A stretch of DNA of 64,000 bases from Ruminococcus sp. GTDB taxonomy: Bacteria > Bacillota > Clostridia > Oscillospirales > Ruminococcaceae. A model generated the notes under the pieces. The model worked only from the letters and a program-made list of their open reading frames with translations. It ran no database searches and was not told the DNA's origin. The translations under genes were made by a program, and so were the position numbers. The stretch lies in the NCBI GenBank assembly GCA_017525915.1, contig JAFXSC010000002.1:62001-126000 (forward strand), given 5' to 3'. Below, piece by piece: positions 57,254-64,000 of this stretch; position 1 is the stretch's first letter; each line of letters begins with the position of its first letter.

Positions 57254-59746
57254 TTACGCCTTAGCGTGTGACTTGCTAATCTTAACGTTCTTATCGAGCT
57301 TTGTAGCTTCGCTGTACTTCTTGAAGAACAGCATATAGATCATGAATGCGAATACAGCAAGCGCAAATATGAGACCTATGATGTTTACATTCCCTGTGAA
57401 GAGCTTGCCGAACTGGTATATCATAAGTGAAACTGCATAGGCAAATCCGCACTGATAGCCGATAGCGAACCAAGTCCACTTAGGACTGTTCATCTCACGC
57501 TTGATCGCACCAATTGCCGCGAAACACGGAGCGCAGAGAAGGTTGAAAGCGAGGAAAGAATATCCTGCAAGCTTTGTCATTCCCTCGAAATCGAGGACGC
57601 CGAATACTCCGACAACCTCCTCCTTAGCAACAAGACCCATTACTGTTGCAACAGCAGCGGCAGCTTCATCAAATCCGAGAGGTGCAAACAGCCACTTTAC
57701 AGCGTTTCCGAAGTGTCCGAGGAGAGAATCTTCAAGCTCAAGGTCAGCGTACCAGCCGAATGAACCGTCAGACCAGCCGAGAGTTGATGTTGCCCAGATA
57801 ACGATAGACGAAAGCAGGATTATAGTGCCGGCTTTCTTGATGAATGACCAGCCGCGCTCCCACATTGAACGCAGAACATTGCTTGCAGTCGGCATATGGT
57901 ATGCAGGTAGCTCCATAACGAAAGGCGCAGGGTCACCGGCAAACATTTTCGTCTTTTTGAGCATAATTCCCGAAACGATGATAGCAGCCATTCCGAGGAA
58001 GTAAGCACTGGGACCTACCCACCATGCACCTCCGAAGAGTGCAACTGCGATCATAGAGATGATAGGCAGCTTAGCTCCGCAGGGAATAAATGTCGTTGTC
58101 ATAATGGTCATACGGCGGTCACGCTCATTCTCAATTGTTCGTGAAGCCATAATGCCGGGAACGCCGCAGCCTGTACCGATGAGTATCGGAATGAAGGACT
58201 TTCCTGAGAGACCGAAGCGGCGGAAGATACGGTCCATAATGAACGCAACTCTTGCCATATAGCCGCAGGATTCAAGGATAGCAAGGAAGATGAACAGCAC
58301 GAGCATCTGCGGAACAAAGCCGAGAACTGCTCCCACACCGCCGATAACGCCGTCAACGATAAGACTCTTCAGCCACTCGGCACAGCCTATCTTGTCGAGA
58401 GCGTCCTCAGCAGCGCCGGGGATGCTCTTTACATAGCCCTTGTAGTCAGCCATATCAGGAGCAGTGAACTCGCCCTCCTCATCGAGAGCTTCACCGAGTG
58501 CAGCATCGATGTCATATACAGCCTCAGGATTTAGGATATTTTCCTCGTCCTCATCGTCATCAGCATATTCAGCCTTTTTATAGAATTCATCACGATAGAA
58601 GCCGTACTTCTCCTCGAAATCGTCAAACTCTCCAGACTCGAAAGCATCCCTGATGTCCTCAGCACCGTGAATGTCGGAGTCCTCACAGGCAGCGTCGATA
58701 ACTGCTGCGACCTCATCGGTAAAGACGTACTTTTCAGCCCACTCTTCCTTGTCGTTATTGTAGTCCCTGTTGCCGGAGATCGAAACGATGAAGCCGTCAC
58801 CGAAGAGGTTATCGTTCACCCAGTCTGTCATACCGGTACCGATAGTCGAGATAGAAACGTAGTAGACAATTACCATAATCAAGGCAAAAATAGGCAGTCC
58901 GAGGAAGCGGTTCGTGACCACTCTGTCTATCTTGTCGGAGGTGTTCAGCTTGCCGGCGCTTTTCTTCTTGTAACAGGACTTGATAACGTCAGCTATGCAG
59001 ATGTAGCGCTCGTTTGTGATGATACTCTCTGCATCGTCGTCAAGCTCCTTTTCAGCGGCGCATATATCAGCTTCTATGTGAGCCTTTACCTTCTCGGAGA
59101 GATTCAGCTTCTCCATAACCTTATCATCACGCTCGAAAACTTTCAGAGCATACCAGCGCTGCTGCTCCTCAGGCATATCGTGTACGACAGCCTCCTCAAT
59201 GTGAGCGATAGCGTGCTCGACAGGTCCTGAGAATGTGTGCATAGGAACGGTCTTTCCGTTTTTTGCCGCCTTGACAGCAGCCTCCGCTGCCTCCTGAATA
59301 CCTGTACCTTTAAGGGCAGATATCTCAACCACCATACATCCGAGCTGCTTAGAAAGCTCTGTGATATTGATCTTGTCGCCGTTCTTCTGAACGACGTCAA
59401 TCATATTCACAGCAACAACTACCGGTATGCCAAGCTCTGTGAGCTGAGTTGTGAGGTAGAGATTGCGTTCGAGATTAGTGCCGTCGATGATGTTGAGGAT
59501 AGCATCCGGACGCTCATCGATGAGATAGTTTCTCGCAACTACTTCTTCAAGAGTGTAGGGTGAAAGCGAATAGATACCCGGAAGGTCAGTGATGATGACA
59601 TCGCTGTGCTTTTTGAGCTTGCCTTCCTTCTTTTCAACTGTAACACCCGGCCAGTTTCCGACAAACTGATTTGAGCCTGTCAGAGCATTGAATAGTGTGG
59701 TCTTGCCGCAGTTCGGGTTTCCTGCAAGGGCAATGCGTATTTCCAT
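57254..59746 (-). CDS. feoB: Ferrous iron transporter FeoB with an acidic extracytoplasmic insertion
   Basis: An 830-residue Fe2+ transporter. The cytoplasmic G domain has GNPNCGKTT (9-17), DLPGIYSLSP (54-63) and VNMID (113-117), then the helical regulatory domain and a Gate/Core membrane region with GTGCGVPGIMASR. The loop between the first two helices (about 305-460) is far longer than usual and very acidic: by my count 37 of residues 331-430 are Asp or Glu. That region could attract Fe2+ outside the cell (inference). The start has a GGAAGG site; feoA genes precede it. Confidence 0.96.
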   Translation of the reverse strand: MEIRIALAGNPNCGKTTLFNALTGSNQFVGNWPGVTVEKKEGKLKKHSDVIITDLPGIYSLSPYTLEEVVARNYLIDERPDAILNIIDGTNLERNLYLTTQLTELGIPVVVAVNMIDVVQKNGDKINITELSKQLGCMVVEISALKGTGIQEAAEAAVKAAKNGKTVPMHTFSGPVEHAIAHIEEAVVHDMPEEQQRWYALKVFERDDKVMEKLNLSEKVKAHIEADICAAEKELDDDAESIITNERYICIADVIKSCYKKKSAGKLNTSDKIDRVVTNRFLGLPIFALIMVIVYYVSISTIGTGMTDWVNDNLFGDGFIVSISGNRDYNNDKEEWAEKYVFTDEVAAVIDAACEDSDIHGAEDIRDAFESGEFDDFEEKYGFYRDEFYKKAEYADDDEDEENILNPEAVYDIDAALGEALDEEGEFTAPDMADYKGYVKSIPGAAEDALDKIGCAEWLKSLIVDGVIGGVGAVLGFVPQMLVLFIFLAILESCGYMARVAFIMDRIFRRFGLSGKSFIPILIGTGCGVPGIMASRTIENERDRRMTIMTTTFIPCGAKLPIISMIAVALFGGAWWVGPSAYFLGMAAIIVSGIMLKKTKMFAGDPAPFVMELPAYHMPTASNVLRSMWERGWSFIKKAGTIILLSSIVIWATSTLGWSDGSFGWYADLELEDSLLGHFGNAVKWLFAPLGFDEAAAAVATVMGLVAKEEVVGVFGVLDFEGMTKLAGYSFLAFNLLCAPCFAAIGAIKREMNSPKWTWFAIGYQCGFAYAVSLMIYQFGKLFTGNVNIIGLIFALAVFAFMIYMLFFKKYSEATKLDKNVKISKSHAKA

Positions 59747-59777
59747 TATGTATACTTCCTTCCAAAGATAGTTGATA

Positions 59778-59789
59778 CTAACTAATTTT
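59778..59789. promoter_or_regulatory. Half-site resembling the feoA upstream palindrome
   Basis: CTAACTAATTTT repeats exactly the first 12 bases of the palindrome at 60501-60518, in the 60-bp gap between feoA and feoB. The second half is not preserved. Confidence 0.25.
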
Positions 59790-59806
59790 CAATAAAAAAG
59801 AGGACT

Positions 59807-60037
59807 TCAATCGACCTCTACCATTTCCGCATCAGCCTTGCGGAGCGAAAGCTCATAGCCGCGTACTGTGACCTCGATAGGATCGCCGAGCGGTGCGACC
59901 TTGCGGACGGTAACTTCCGTGCCCTTAGTGATGCCCATATCCATGATACGGCGTCTTACCGCACCCTCGCCGTGAACCTTGACTATTTTTACAGTCTTTC
60001 CGATAGCCGTTTCTCTCAATGTTTTCATCTTCTTCAC
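59807..60037 (-). CDS. feoA: FeoA domain protein (second copy)
   Basis: A 76-residue SH3-like FeoA protein; IVKVHGEGAVRRRIMDMGIT and GYELSLRKADAEMV are the family segments. FeoA is needed for FeoB function and may act on its G domain. It starts 1 bp after the other feoA gene and precedes feoB by 60 bp. Confidence 0.94.
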   Translation of the reverse strand: MKKMKTLRETAIGKTVKIVKVHGEGAVRRRIMDMGITKGTEVTVRKVAPLGDPIEVTVRGYELSLRKADAEMVEVD

Positions 60038-60038
60038 C

Positions 60039-60251
60039 TCACACCATTATTTTTCTTGCAAGCTCTTCGCTTATCGCAACACGCGATTCCTTAACCTTGA
60101 CAATAACATTCTCTCCAAGTCTCGATACCAGACTCACAGTTCCGCCAACATGAAATCCGAGGTCTTCGAGGTGTTTCTTGACTTCCGGATTTCCGCCTAT
60201 TTTGCGGATAATACATTCTTTCTCCTGATCTGCCATACTAAGCGGCATCAT
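60039..60251 (-). CDS. feoA: FeoA domain protein (first copy)
   Basis: A 70-residue FeoA protein with CIIRKIGGNPEVKKHLEDLG and ESRVAISEELARKIMV. It is quite different from the neighbouring copy, so the pair is an old duplication or two functional types. The start is weakly marked (GGAAG about 10 nt upstream; adjacent ATG at 60248 also possible). It heads the feoA-feoA-feoB transcript. Confidence 0.9.
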   Translation of the reverse strand: MMPLSMADQEKECIIRKIGGNPEVKKHLEDLGFHVGGTVSLVSRLGENVIVKVKESRVAISEELARKIMV

Positions 60252-60308
60252 TATAACACTTCCGTTTCGGTATATTCGAGCACAATGTTAGCACTCTATA
60301 ACGAATAT

Positions 60309-60337
60309 ATAATACCACCACTGTCCAGTATTGTCAA
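60309..60337 (-). promoter_or_regulatory. Promoter of the feo operon
   Basis: Minus strand: TTGACA (60332-60337), 17 bp, TATTAT (60309-60314). An imperfect dyad, GTTAGCACTCTATAAC (60287-60302), lies just downstream, where a repressor could block it. Confidence 0.8.
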
Positions 60338-60384
60338 TCGTTGCAAGGAAAGTTTGTATATGGTAACAATTGTATTAGTATCAT

Positions 60385-60402
60385 CTAACATATTTTTGTT
60401 AG
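60385..60402. promoter_or_regulatory. 18-bp palindrome upstream of feoA (site 1)
   Basis: CTAACATATTTTTGTTAG has perfect 6-bp arms around 6 bp and lies about 50 bp upstream of the feo -35 box. It shares the CTAAC-N8-GTTAG form with site 2. Candidate binding site of a DtxR/MntR-like or other metal regulator (inference). Confidence 0.5.
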
Positions 60403-60500
60403 AATTTTAGAAATAATACAGCCCTGCTGTTTCTGCAAGGCAACATAGCTTTTCCATTGCTTCCATCGGGAATTTATTTATAACATAATTGTAAGTTACA

Positions 60501-60518
60501 CTAACTAATTTTAGTTAG
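60501..60518. promoter_or_regulatory. 18-bp palindrome upstream of feoA (site 2)
   Basis: CTAACTAATTTTAGTTAG has perfect 8-bp arms around 2 bp and sits 116 bp from site 1. The remaining sequence between feoA and the SDR remnant (60252-60718) is AT-rich and shows no gene. Confidence 0.5.
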
Positions 60519-60644
60519 CGATACAAATACGAATAAAAAGCTTAACATAAAAGAAATCGTGAAATATATCATTATTGACCTCCGCTAAGCTGCAAAAAAC
60601 GGCTCACAAATTGCTTATATGATCTTATCATTTTGTTTTCGGAG

Positions 60645-60704
60645 AAACAAAAAGGGCTCAATTTCAGCACTTTCACATTTCATGAAAAGCACTAAAACTG
60701 AGTC
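60645..60704 (-). terminator. Terminator after the SDR remnant
   Basis: A long imperfect hairpin (CTCAGTTTTAGTGCTTT pairing with the reverse of CTCAATTTCAGCACTTT) ends on the minus strand in CCCTTTTTGTTT. Confidence 0.7.
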
Positions 60705-60718
60705 AGAAACTATGTTTA

Positions 60719-60961
60719 CTATGTTTTTGTGAGAAAAACTGGGTTTGTTGCTAAGAACAGTATCGTATCAGCGATATCCTCCGGTTGTATAAGCTGGCCC
60801 ATTGGAATAATCGGAATGACCTGCTTTTCAAACTCGGAATCTATCCATCCTGTCTGCGTAGGTCCGGGAGCTACACAGTTAACAGTTATCCCGTATTGTG
60901 CGACTTCAAGAGCAATGCTGCGGGTAAGAGCTTCCAATGTTGCTTTGCTTGCGGAACACAT
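60719..60961 (-). pseudogene. Remnant of an SDR-family oxidoreductase gene
   Basis: An 80-codon frame matches only the C-terminal third of a 3-oxoacyl-ACP-reductase-like SDR: CSASKATLEALTRSIALEV (the YxxxK region, with Cys for Tyr), VNCVAPGPTQTGW and PEDIADTILFLATNP. The Rossmann half is missing, an in-frame TAG lies 14 codons upstream of the ATG, and the frame stops just before the usual ITGQ...GG end. It keeps a strong terminator. It is probably a decayed gene from an earlier insertion or deletion. Confidence 0.8.
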
Positions 60962-61010
60962 AGGCGATTGAACGGCAAAATCCGGCTAACGTTCTATTAG
61001 CCTTTTACAG

Positions 61011-61049
61011 CAAAGAAAGGCCTTATTGAACTTGAATGTCCAATAAGGC
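61011..61049 (-). terminator. Terminator after the CotH-type gene
   Basis: Hairpin GCCTTATTG-N12-CAATAAGGC followed on the minus strand by CTTTCTTTG. Confidence 0.75.
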
Positions 61050-61098
61050 TAGATTTTATAAGGTATTGCATATATAGGGAAGGTTTTTACAAATCTTT

Positions 61099-63831
61099 TT
61101 ATTGGATAGAGGAACTGATGACCTCAAAGCGTTTTATCAGGAAGTCCACGACAGAGATATTTCCGCCGCCAAAGAAGCCTCCGCCGCCTCCTCCGCCTCC
61201 AAATCCGAAGCCAAATCCGAAACCGAATCCGTTGCCGTTGCCGTTGCCGTTGCCGAACTGAAGACCCTCTGCACTTCTGGAGGTACTCTTGTTGAAATCA
61301 TCAAGTGTGAAGCCTGCAAGTGGGTCGCTCTGGACATGAGAACGTATTCTGTCAGCGTAATCTGCGACATATCTCTCCGGGTCACTGTAGAGAGACATGA
61401 TCTCATTTACATAGCCTATATACATTTCATAGTATTCAGGTATCTGGAGTAGCTTTGCAAAGGGACGCTGATCTACCTTAGCCTGATAGAGGCTCGTTTT
61501 TACGTCGGAGTTGACAGCATTTGCACCGTCTGTGAAATTCCCGAGGCAAAGATTGTAGTCCCAGCCTACGAAATAGTGCTTGCCGCCTGTGTACAAGAGG
61601 TAGTAATTGTGGGCGAGAGAACCGTTGTAGCTGTCGTAATTGCACATCACAGAGTTAACGGCGAAGCCTTTGAGGAAGCTGGGTACGTCCATTATTTCCT
61701 CAATGAATTTATAATCCGAGGCGGTGACTCTGTTTATTGCAGCTTTAAGCTCTTCAAGGTGCTGGAGCTGTTTGTCATTTCCGAATTTGAGATCAAGATT
61801 GCTTACAGGCATCTTCTCGGTAAATGTGCTGTAGCTGTCACCATCTCCTCCGAATATTCCGCCTCCCTGCTCACTTCTCTCCGTAGCTTTGTACAGATTG
61901 GAATCGTCATCAATGGAATAACGTTCAGCAAGAGTCTTACCCGGCTGCTCAGCGATCATATAGAAGCTGTAAAGGCTGCCATTAACATATACGTCTGAAT
62001 GAGCGGAAAGCGGTGCAACGCCGTCTATCGCATACATAGCGTTGTAGCAAAGGATATCTCGCAGGCATGAATTATCTGAGTACATATTATTTATACAGAA
62101 TTCGGTAAGTCCGTGATAGTTTGTATACTTGTCGTACTTGTCAAGCTTGAAACGGAAGCTGTACTTGCCGTTCTGTACCATTATCAGCGAGCTGTTTCCC
62201 TTTGCCCTGATACCGACATTCTTCAGTTCTTCGCCGTCGATAACGACATCACAGTTATGCCATTCCTCCTCTTTTGCAGTTGAGAGCAGTTCATTCCATT
62301 CTCTGTCCGACATTCTGATATCAACGCTGTGGATAGCTGTCTGATCGAAGAGGCTGCTGTAGAGCTGCTCCTCATTATCCATGTCATTATTGACTTCCTG
62401 GTATGCAGCAGGAGAGCCGCCCCTGAATGTGATACCCGTGCTGTGCTTCATCTTTATGCCGCCGGCAAACACCTTGTATTCGGTGCTGCTGTCCATTTCG
62501 GGAGAAGAGATAACGGCATATTTATACTTCCTGAGAGGATTTCTCTCAATGATCACATTGTTTGAAGGAGCGGTAACTGTTATTGGATTGTTCTTTGACC
62601 ATTCCTTCGTAAAGTCAAGCATCATAGTTGGCTGGGATACATTGAGAGTACCTTCACACTGATTGTCATATGCAGTTGCAACAAGAGTTCCTCCGGTGAT
62701 ATCAATTGTTCCCTCACACGTCAGTCCCCTATCACCGAACACTGAGATATCTCCGCCGGAGACAGCAATGGAGGTCTTTGCCTGAATAGCGTCCTTGCTG
62801 CTCCTGATCACGATCTCTCCGCCTTCAATATCAACATTTCCCTTTGAGGACTTGAGTCCGTCGCCCTCAGCGATTATCTCGAGCTTTCCATTCTTGACGG
62901 TAACGGAGGTCTTGCCCTTTATCGCACAGTTCCCGTCAGTTTTGTTTGCTGCGTTGATCCTGATATTTCCGCCCGTGATCTTTATATCGTTGTTGCATGA
63001 GACAGCGGGCTGGACATTTGCGTTTATTGTGATAATTCCGGTACCTTCGTCGCCGCCCTTGAAGGTTATATCGTCCTTTGCTTCGATAACCGCATTTTCA
63101 GCATCATCTCCGGTATAGGCATTCTCTGTATCCGAGAAAGTGTTTTCAGTGCCGTCCATAGCGGTAACGGAGGTCTTTTCAGCATTTTTAATGAGTAATG
63201 CAGGAGCGCTCCTGCCGGTGATATTTACGCCGTTGAGCAAGAGCTTTACAGTTTCGGGATCAGCATTCTCATCTGCGATGTTTACCTCGATCTGACCGTC
63301 GCTGAGCGTACCGTCTATAACGAATATGCCTGAGTGATCTATCACTGCCTTGGAGCCATTTGCTGTTGCGTGGCTGCCCTCCACCGAGATACTGCTGCCG
63401 TTCAGGTGAATGTAACAGGTCTCTGTAACGGGAGGAGTTGTAACAATTGTGGTCACTGTTGTCGTTGTAGCAGTTGATGTAGTTGTAACAGTTTCAGTTG
63501 TAATGTCATGGTTTTCCTTGTAAGAAACAGGGAGCTTATCTACCAATCCCAGCTTATAGCGCTGAATGGTAAGTGCATCGGTATTTGTGACGCCGTCTCC
63601 ACGGTTTGCAACATCAGCATTATCCTCGCCCTGTGCCGTCAGGATATACTTATCGGGATTAGCGATAGACTGCATGACCAGCACGGCATCAGCCATGTTG
63701 ACTTCTCCGTCACAATTCACGTCACCGAATGCAGTGCTTCCGGAAGCTGCTGAAGCTGCTGCAGGTATAGCAGCGGCTGTTCCGACCACACATGAGAGCA
63801 GTACACCAGCAAGCATACGTTTAAGACCCAT
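61099..63831 (-). CDS. Large secreted protein: dockerin, beta-helix carbohydrate-binding-like region and CotH domain
   Basis: A 910-residue secreted protein. I use the ATG at 63831 (MGLKRMLAGVLLS), 9 nt from AGGAGG; the ATG at 63840 abuts that site. In order: signal peptide (to about 28), N-terminal dockerin (about 35-100; GDVNCDGEVNMADAVLVMQS), Thr-rich linker (112-135), a repetitive beta-helix region like Cthe_2159 (about 150-430; recurrent GGDI/GGNI/GGEI), a CotH domain (about 490-800; NYDSYNGSLAHNYYLLY, FVGWDYNLCLG), and a Gly/Asn/Phe-rich tail. CotH proteins are kinase-like; the dockerin implies assembly into a cellulosome-like complex. Confidence 0.88.
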   Translation of the reverse strand: MGLKRMLAGVLLSCVVGTAAAIPAAASAASGSTAFGDVNCDGEVNMADAVLVMQSIANPDKYILTAQGEDNADVANRGDGVTNTDALTIQRYKLGLVDKLPVSYKENHDITTETVTTTSTATTTTVTTIVTTPPVTETCYIHLNGSSISVEGSHATANGSKAVIDHSGIFVIDGTLSDGQIEVNIADENADPETVKLLLNGVNITGRSAPALLIKNAEKTSVTAMDGTENTFSDTENAYTGDDAENAVIEAKDDITFKGGDEGTGIITINANVQPAVSCNNDIKITGGNIRINAANKTDGNCAIKGKTSVTVKNGKLEIIAEGDGLKSSKGNVDIEGGEIVIRSSKDAIQAKTSIAVSGGDISVFGDRGLTCEGTIDITGGTLVATAYDNQCEGTLNVSQPTMMLDFTKEWSKNNPITVTAPSNNVIIERNPLRKYKYAVISSPEMDSSTEYKVFAGGIKMKHSTGITFRGGSPAAYQEVNNDMDNEEQLYSSLFDQTAIHSVDIRMSDREWNELLSTAKEEEWHNCDVVIDGEELKNVGIRAKGNSSLIMVQNGKYSFRFKLDKYDKYTNYHGLTEFCINNMYSDNSCLRDILCYNAMYAIDGVAPLSAHSDVYVNGSLYSFYMIAEQPGKTLAERYSIDDDSNLYKATERSEQGGGIFGGDGDSYSTFTEKMPVSNLDLKFGNDKQLQHLEELKAAINRVTASDYKFIEEIMDVPSFLKGFAVNSVMCNYDSYNGSLAHNYYLLYTGGKHYFVGWDYNLCLGNFTDGANAVNSDVKTSLYQAKVDQRPFAKLLQIPEYYEMYIGYVNEIMSLYSDPERYVADYADRIRSHVQSDPLAGFTLDDFNKSTSRSAEGLQFGNGNGNGNGFGFGFGFGFGGGGGGGGFFGGGNISVVDFLIKRFEVISSSIQ

Positions 63832-64000
63832 TTTTATCATCCTCCTTAGTTTATAAAGATTTATAAAAAATACTACATAATAATCATAATAATAACTAAT
63901 TCTTAAATTAATCTTAAAGGATTCTTAATAGCTGCCCGTTTATTGCGTTATTTGCATCAATAATGTGCAATATTTGCGTAAATATCAAAAAAGTCTCAGT
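63832..64000 (-). promoter_or_regulatory. AT-rich upstream region of the CotH-type gene
   Basis: About 160 bp of AT-rich sequence with many TTAT/ATAA runs upstream of the start. Several weak -10-like boxes (TATTAT near 63876-63892) occur but no clear -35 partner, so I do not name one promoter. No gene is visible to the window end. Confidence 0.3.

Noticed and set aside
1..64000. CRISPR array, prophage, IS element or rRNA operon
   Set aside because: No regularly spaced direct repeats, transposase, integrase, phage structural genes or rRNA sequences were found on reading the window.

Overview
The window looks like a chromosomal segment of an anaerobic, spore-forming-lineage gut or rumen Firmicute close to Ruminococcus (Oscillospirales). 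The evidence is two dockerin-bearing secreted proteins (SGNH esterase and CotH-type protein), a YunB sporulation protein, an Rnf complex, a Na+-type oxaloacetate decarboxylase, FeoAB, a T-box in front of alaS, Thr-rich surface linkers and many TTGACA-17-TATAAT promoters. No phage, IS element, CRISPR array or rRNA was seen. Nearly every gene is on the minus strand; the exceptions are a PfkB-family kinase gene, yunB and a tRNA-Leu.

Layout, left to right. 1-4.9 kb: rnfCDGEAB (rnfB runs off the window). 5.0-5.9 kb: PfkB-family sugar-phosphate kinase (+). 5.9-15.2 kb: a long minus-strand run HIT / phosphoribosyltransferase / comEC / holA / RNase M5-like / MBOAT / DHHW (AlgJ-like) / SDR / two membrane proteins. 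15.3-18.4 kb: alaS with a T-box leader and, between T-box and alaS, a tRNA-like sequence with a greatly enlarged anticodon arm. 18.5 kb: tRNA-Leu(UAA). 18.7-21.3 kb: NAD salvage operon nrtR-pncA-pncB. 21.4-28.1 kb: asparagine synthase lacking its glutaminase start, gpsA, plsY, der, DUF512 radical SAM protein, rpmF, yceD. 28.2-30.0 kb: small P-loop protein and pgi. 30.1-33.6 kb: three D-alanyl-D-alanine carboxypeptidase-type genes, two of which lack catalytic residues. 33.7-37.2 kb: oxaloacetate decarboxylase sodium pump (alpha, gamma, biotin carrier, beta). 37.4-39.5 kb: GGDEF protein and divergent yunB. 39.5-43.1 kb: heterodimeric ABC exporter and tRNA-Pro(GGG). 43.2-46.5 kb: aquaporin and a three-gene sortase operon. 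46.6-49.1 kb: dockerin SGNH hydrolase, tcdA, GNAT acetyltransferase.

49.5-60.3 kb is a coherent iron/redox region, transcribed right to left: two feoA, feoB (with an acidic extracytoplasmic loop), a Cys-rich FeoB-associated peptide, DUF2325, DUF3793, flavodoxin, a Tp47-like surface protein with an SPKTG sorting signal, a ferric-reductase-like/FMN-binding fusion, an AraC regulator, DUF6110 and an HMA_2-type P-type ATPase. Palindromes of the form CTAAC-N8-GTTAG or TTAG-N6-CTAA occur in its non-coding gaps and are candidate operators of one metal regulator (inference). 60.7-61.0 kb holds an SDR gene remnant, and 61.1-63.8 kb a large dockerin + beta-helix + CotH protein.

The points most worth a second look are the tRNA-like element in the alaS leader, the enzymes that have lost catalytic residues in matched pairs (MBOAT with its DHHW partner; DacF-like next to VanY-like), the three abutting perfect palindromes after the P-type ATPase, and the iron cluster with its candidate surface ferric reductase. 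All functional statements are from reading the sequence and family knowledge; no searches were run.
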